Source: DASSNR01 sp036278935 (lineage in GTDB: Bacteria; Gemmatimonadota; Gemmatimonadetes; Gemmatimonadales; Gemmatimonadaceae). From it: DNA of 32,286 nt. The DNA is taken from positions 1 through 32,286 of the forward strand of contig DASUKA010000107.1 of the NCBI GenBank assembly GCA_036278935.1, read 5' to 3'. A program made the translations under genes and the position numbers. The notes under the pieces are model-generated. The model saw nothing but the letters and a program-made list of their open reading frames with translations, did no database searches and was not told the origin of the DNA. This document shows, one piece after another, positions 30,889 through 32,286 of this stretch. How positions within the stretch are numbered: the first letter of the stretch is position 1; every line of letters starts with the position of its first letter.

Positions 30889-31638
30889 TCACGCCCGCGC
30901 GTATTTGACCTTCGCGAGACCGAAGACCTGGAGCAGACGGATGTAGATCCATCCGATGTCGAATTCGTACCACTTCGCCTTGAACTTGGCGGAGTGCGGA
31001 TCGGCATGGTGGTTGTTGTGGAGCTCCTCGCCCCCGAGCCAGATGGCCACTGGTAGGATGTTGCGGCTCTCATCCTTCACCTTGAAGTTCCGATAGCCGA
31101 GCGCATGGCCGACCCCGTTGACGATGCCCGCGGCCCAGAAGGGGATCCAGAGCATCTGCACCCCCCATACCAGGGGGCCCACAAAGAAGCCGAAGAGGTA
31201 GATGTCGATGGCCAGCATGATGACGATGCCGAGCCAGTTGAGCCGCGAGAGGATATAGCGTTCGAGCCAGTCGTTCGGCGTGCCCTTGCCGTACTTCTCG
31301 AGGACGCCGGGCTGGCGCACTGCCTTGCGGTAGTAGAAGGCGCCCTTGATGATGATGTTGCGCAACCCCTCGATGAGCGGGCTGTGCGGATCGCCATCCC
31401 GATCCGCGAACGCGTGGTGCTTGCGGTGACACGCCACCCACTCCTTGGTGACGATAGCCGTCGACAGCCAGAGCCAGAGGCGCATGGGGATTTCGGCCAG
31501 CTTGTTGAACGTGACTCCGCGATGCGTCTGCGCGCGGTGCAGGAAGAGGGTCACGCACACATTGGTGAGATGGCCGGCGATGATTACAAACAGAACTGGC
31601 TTCCACCAGTGCGTTGCCCAACTGGCGAACCCTGGCAT
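30889..31638 (-). CDS. Acyl-lipid/acyl-CoA delta-9-type fatty acid desaturase
   Basis: 249 residues. Three histidine boxes of membrane di-iron desaturases are complete: HRAQTH (34-39), HRKHH (71-75) and HNNHH (207-211). Two pairs of hydrophobic helices lie between them (PVLFVIIAGHLTNVCVTLFL; GIVIMLAIDIYLFGFFVGPLVWG). The length is shorter than eukaryotic forms but normal for bacterial ones. The enzyme introduces a cis double bond into saturated acyl chains using O2 and electrons from a ferredoxin or cytochrome, which adjusts membrane fluidity. ATG 31638 is the only reasonable start; an ATG 14 bases upstream is out of frame. Confidence 0.93.
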   Translation of the reverse strand: MPGFASWATHWWKPVLFVIIAGHLTNVCVTLFLHRAQTHRGVTFNKLAEIPMRLWLWLSTAIVTKEWVACHRKHHAFADRDGDPHSPLIEGLRNIIIKGAFYYRKAVRQPGVLEKYGKGTPNDWLERYILSRLNWLGIVIMLAIDIYLFGFFVGPLVWGVQMLWIPFWAAGIVNGVGHALGYRNFKVKDESRNILPVAIWLGGEELHNNHHADPHSAKFKAKWYEFDIGWIYIRLLQVFGLAKVKYARA

Positions 31639-31795
31639 CGGTCTTCCCCATGCTCCGGCTAAAGGTCAATCCTTGCCGCATGAAGCGGCTGGGAACGCGA
31701 CGACCCGGCTGGCGCGTCTCCCGCCCGCAGGGTCGTTCGCTGGAATGTAAGCGAAACTCCTTGCACTGCCAACACGGCCACCTGGCTGCGAGCCG

Positions 31796-32286
31796 TTACC
31801 GCTCGTTCGTCTGACTCGTCAGCCCGCCCATGGTCACGGGCGCAATCGAATCGGCCGGCGGCGGAGTGCCCCATGTATCGTTCGCGGCGTTCCAATCAGG
31901 AACCGAAGGATCGGGCCAGAGCCGCGCGCCGGTGACTCTCGCCCGTACGGGAAGCGACGCCGCAAAGTTGCTGCCGTTGTTCCAGATGACCACGGGCAGC
32001 TTCACATCGCGCGTGGAGCCGTTAGCGAGCTGGAGCCGGAGCTCCACGGGGAAGGGCACGGCCGTGTGCTTCGTCAGCGCGATCGTCGCCACCAGCTGCC
32101 CCGTATCCGGCACCGCGGCCGCCGGCGCCCCCCGCGCGCTGTCCACCGCGCTCGTGTCCCCCGCCACGCGCGTCACCACGCTGTCGATCCCGATGTCCAG
32201 CACGTCGGTCGAGTAGAAGAAGGCGCGCCAGAACCAGGCCAGGTCCTGCCCCGTGACGTTCTCGACGGTGCGGAAGAAGTCACCCG
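31796..32286 (-). CDS. C-terminal part of a probable M1-family metallopeptidase (cut by window edge)
   Basis: At least 162 codons are open from the right edge to the TAA at 31796. The first visible residues, DFFRTVENVTGQDLAWFWRAFFY, are the conserved C-terminal catalytic-domain end of M1 aminopeptidases (normally ...VTGxDLxWFW...). A beta-rich domain follows (VATIALTKHTAVPFPVELRLQLAN, VKLPVVIWNNGSN) and a polar tail ends at SQTNER. The zinc-binding HEXXH motif would be outside the window, so the family call rests on this fragment alone. Confidence 0.6.
   Translation of the reverse strand, partial: GDFFRTVENVTGQDLAWFWRAFFYSTDVLDIGIDSVVTRVAGDTSAVDSARGAPAAAVPDTGQLVATIALTKHTAVPFPVELRLQLANGSTRDVKLPVVIWNNGSNFAASLPVRARVTGARLWPDPSVPDWNAANDTWGTPPPADSIAPVTMGGLTSQTNER

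Noticed and set aside
30327..30908. Plus-strand open frame starting inside the paired operator.
   Set aside because: It runs antisense to the YggX-like gene, has no ribosome site, and its composition is that of a shadow. The start codon is part of the operator dyad.

Overview
This is a high-GC bacterial chromosomal window, about two thirds G+C. The gene content points to a Gemmatimonadota-like organism: a BTAD/TPR membrane regulator, an orphan duplicated MacB-type permease, the futalosine-pathway enzyme MqnD, GSI-alpha glutamine synthetase, and many secreted or outer-membrane proteins. That placement is inference from gene families, because no rRNA or marker tree is available. I see no tRNA, rRNA, CRISPR array, transposase or integrase.

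Layout. Positions 1-2709 (minus) hold a BTAD-type regulator cut by the left edge. Positions 2910-5437 (plus) hold an OmpA-family protein and a probable di-haem cytochrome c lipoprotein. A roughly 430-base gap is followed by a small membrane protein (5870-6262) that converges on glnA (minus, 6353-7753), which has a readable promoter and an upstream dyad. Positions 8147-11199 (plus) carry a zinc-ribbon membrane protein, mqnD and a response regulator with an HD-GYP domain whose His-Asp pair is broken. Positions 11402-12292 encode a histone-H1-like protein with an acidic head and a Lys/Arg/Ala tail, flanked by its own promoter and a perfect terminator-like hairpin. Positions 12386-15308 carry a degenerate histidine kinase, a MerR-like regulator, an SDR oxidoreductase and a Rep-like initiator protein in one run. 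Positions 15532-19012 carry a small protein, an S41 C-terminal processing protease, an SPFH/stomatin protein and a zinc-ribbon protein.

Positions 19033-20420 (minus) encode two secreted proteins: a PagL-like lipid A deacylase and a protein carrying a complete JAMM metallopeptidase signature. Divergent from them is a YhaM-type exoribonuclease (20634-21638), followed by a tiny zinc-ribbon protein and a cold-shock protein, both with clear terminators. Positions 22858-29534 (plus) encode an orphan permease, gamma-glutamyltranspeptidase, a stand-alone LigD-type polymerase domain, an NlpC/P60 hydrolase and a small hypothetical. Positions 29547-32286 (minus) hold an NrtR-type NAD regulator with paired operators, a YggX-like protein with an added zinc-ribbon signature, a fatty-acid desaturase and the C-terminus of a probable M1 peptidase.

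The most unusual signal lies outside the genes. Five gene ends (near 6263, 8990, 15309, 17498 and 30888) are followed, within about 25 bases of the stop codon, by low-complexity arrays. The arrays draw on a small shared vocabulary (GTCAGTGA/GTCAGTGG, GAGAGGAGAAAGG, GGGTGTCGGGTG, GTAGGGTGTAG and complements), and four of the five fold into long near-perfect inverted repeats. They look like a dispersed intergenic repeat family acting at transcript ends. Other points for follow-up are the histone-like gene, the catalytically broken kinase and HD-GYP proteins, and the secreted JAMM protein.
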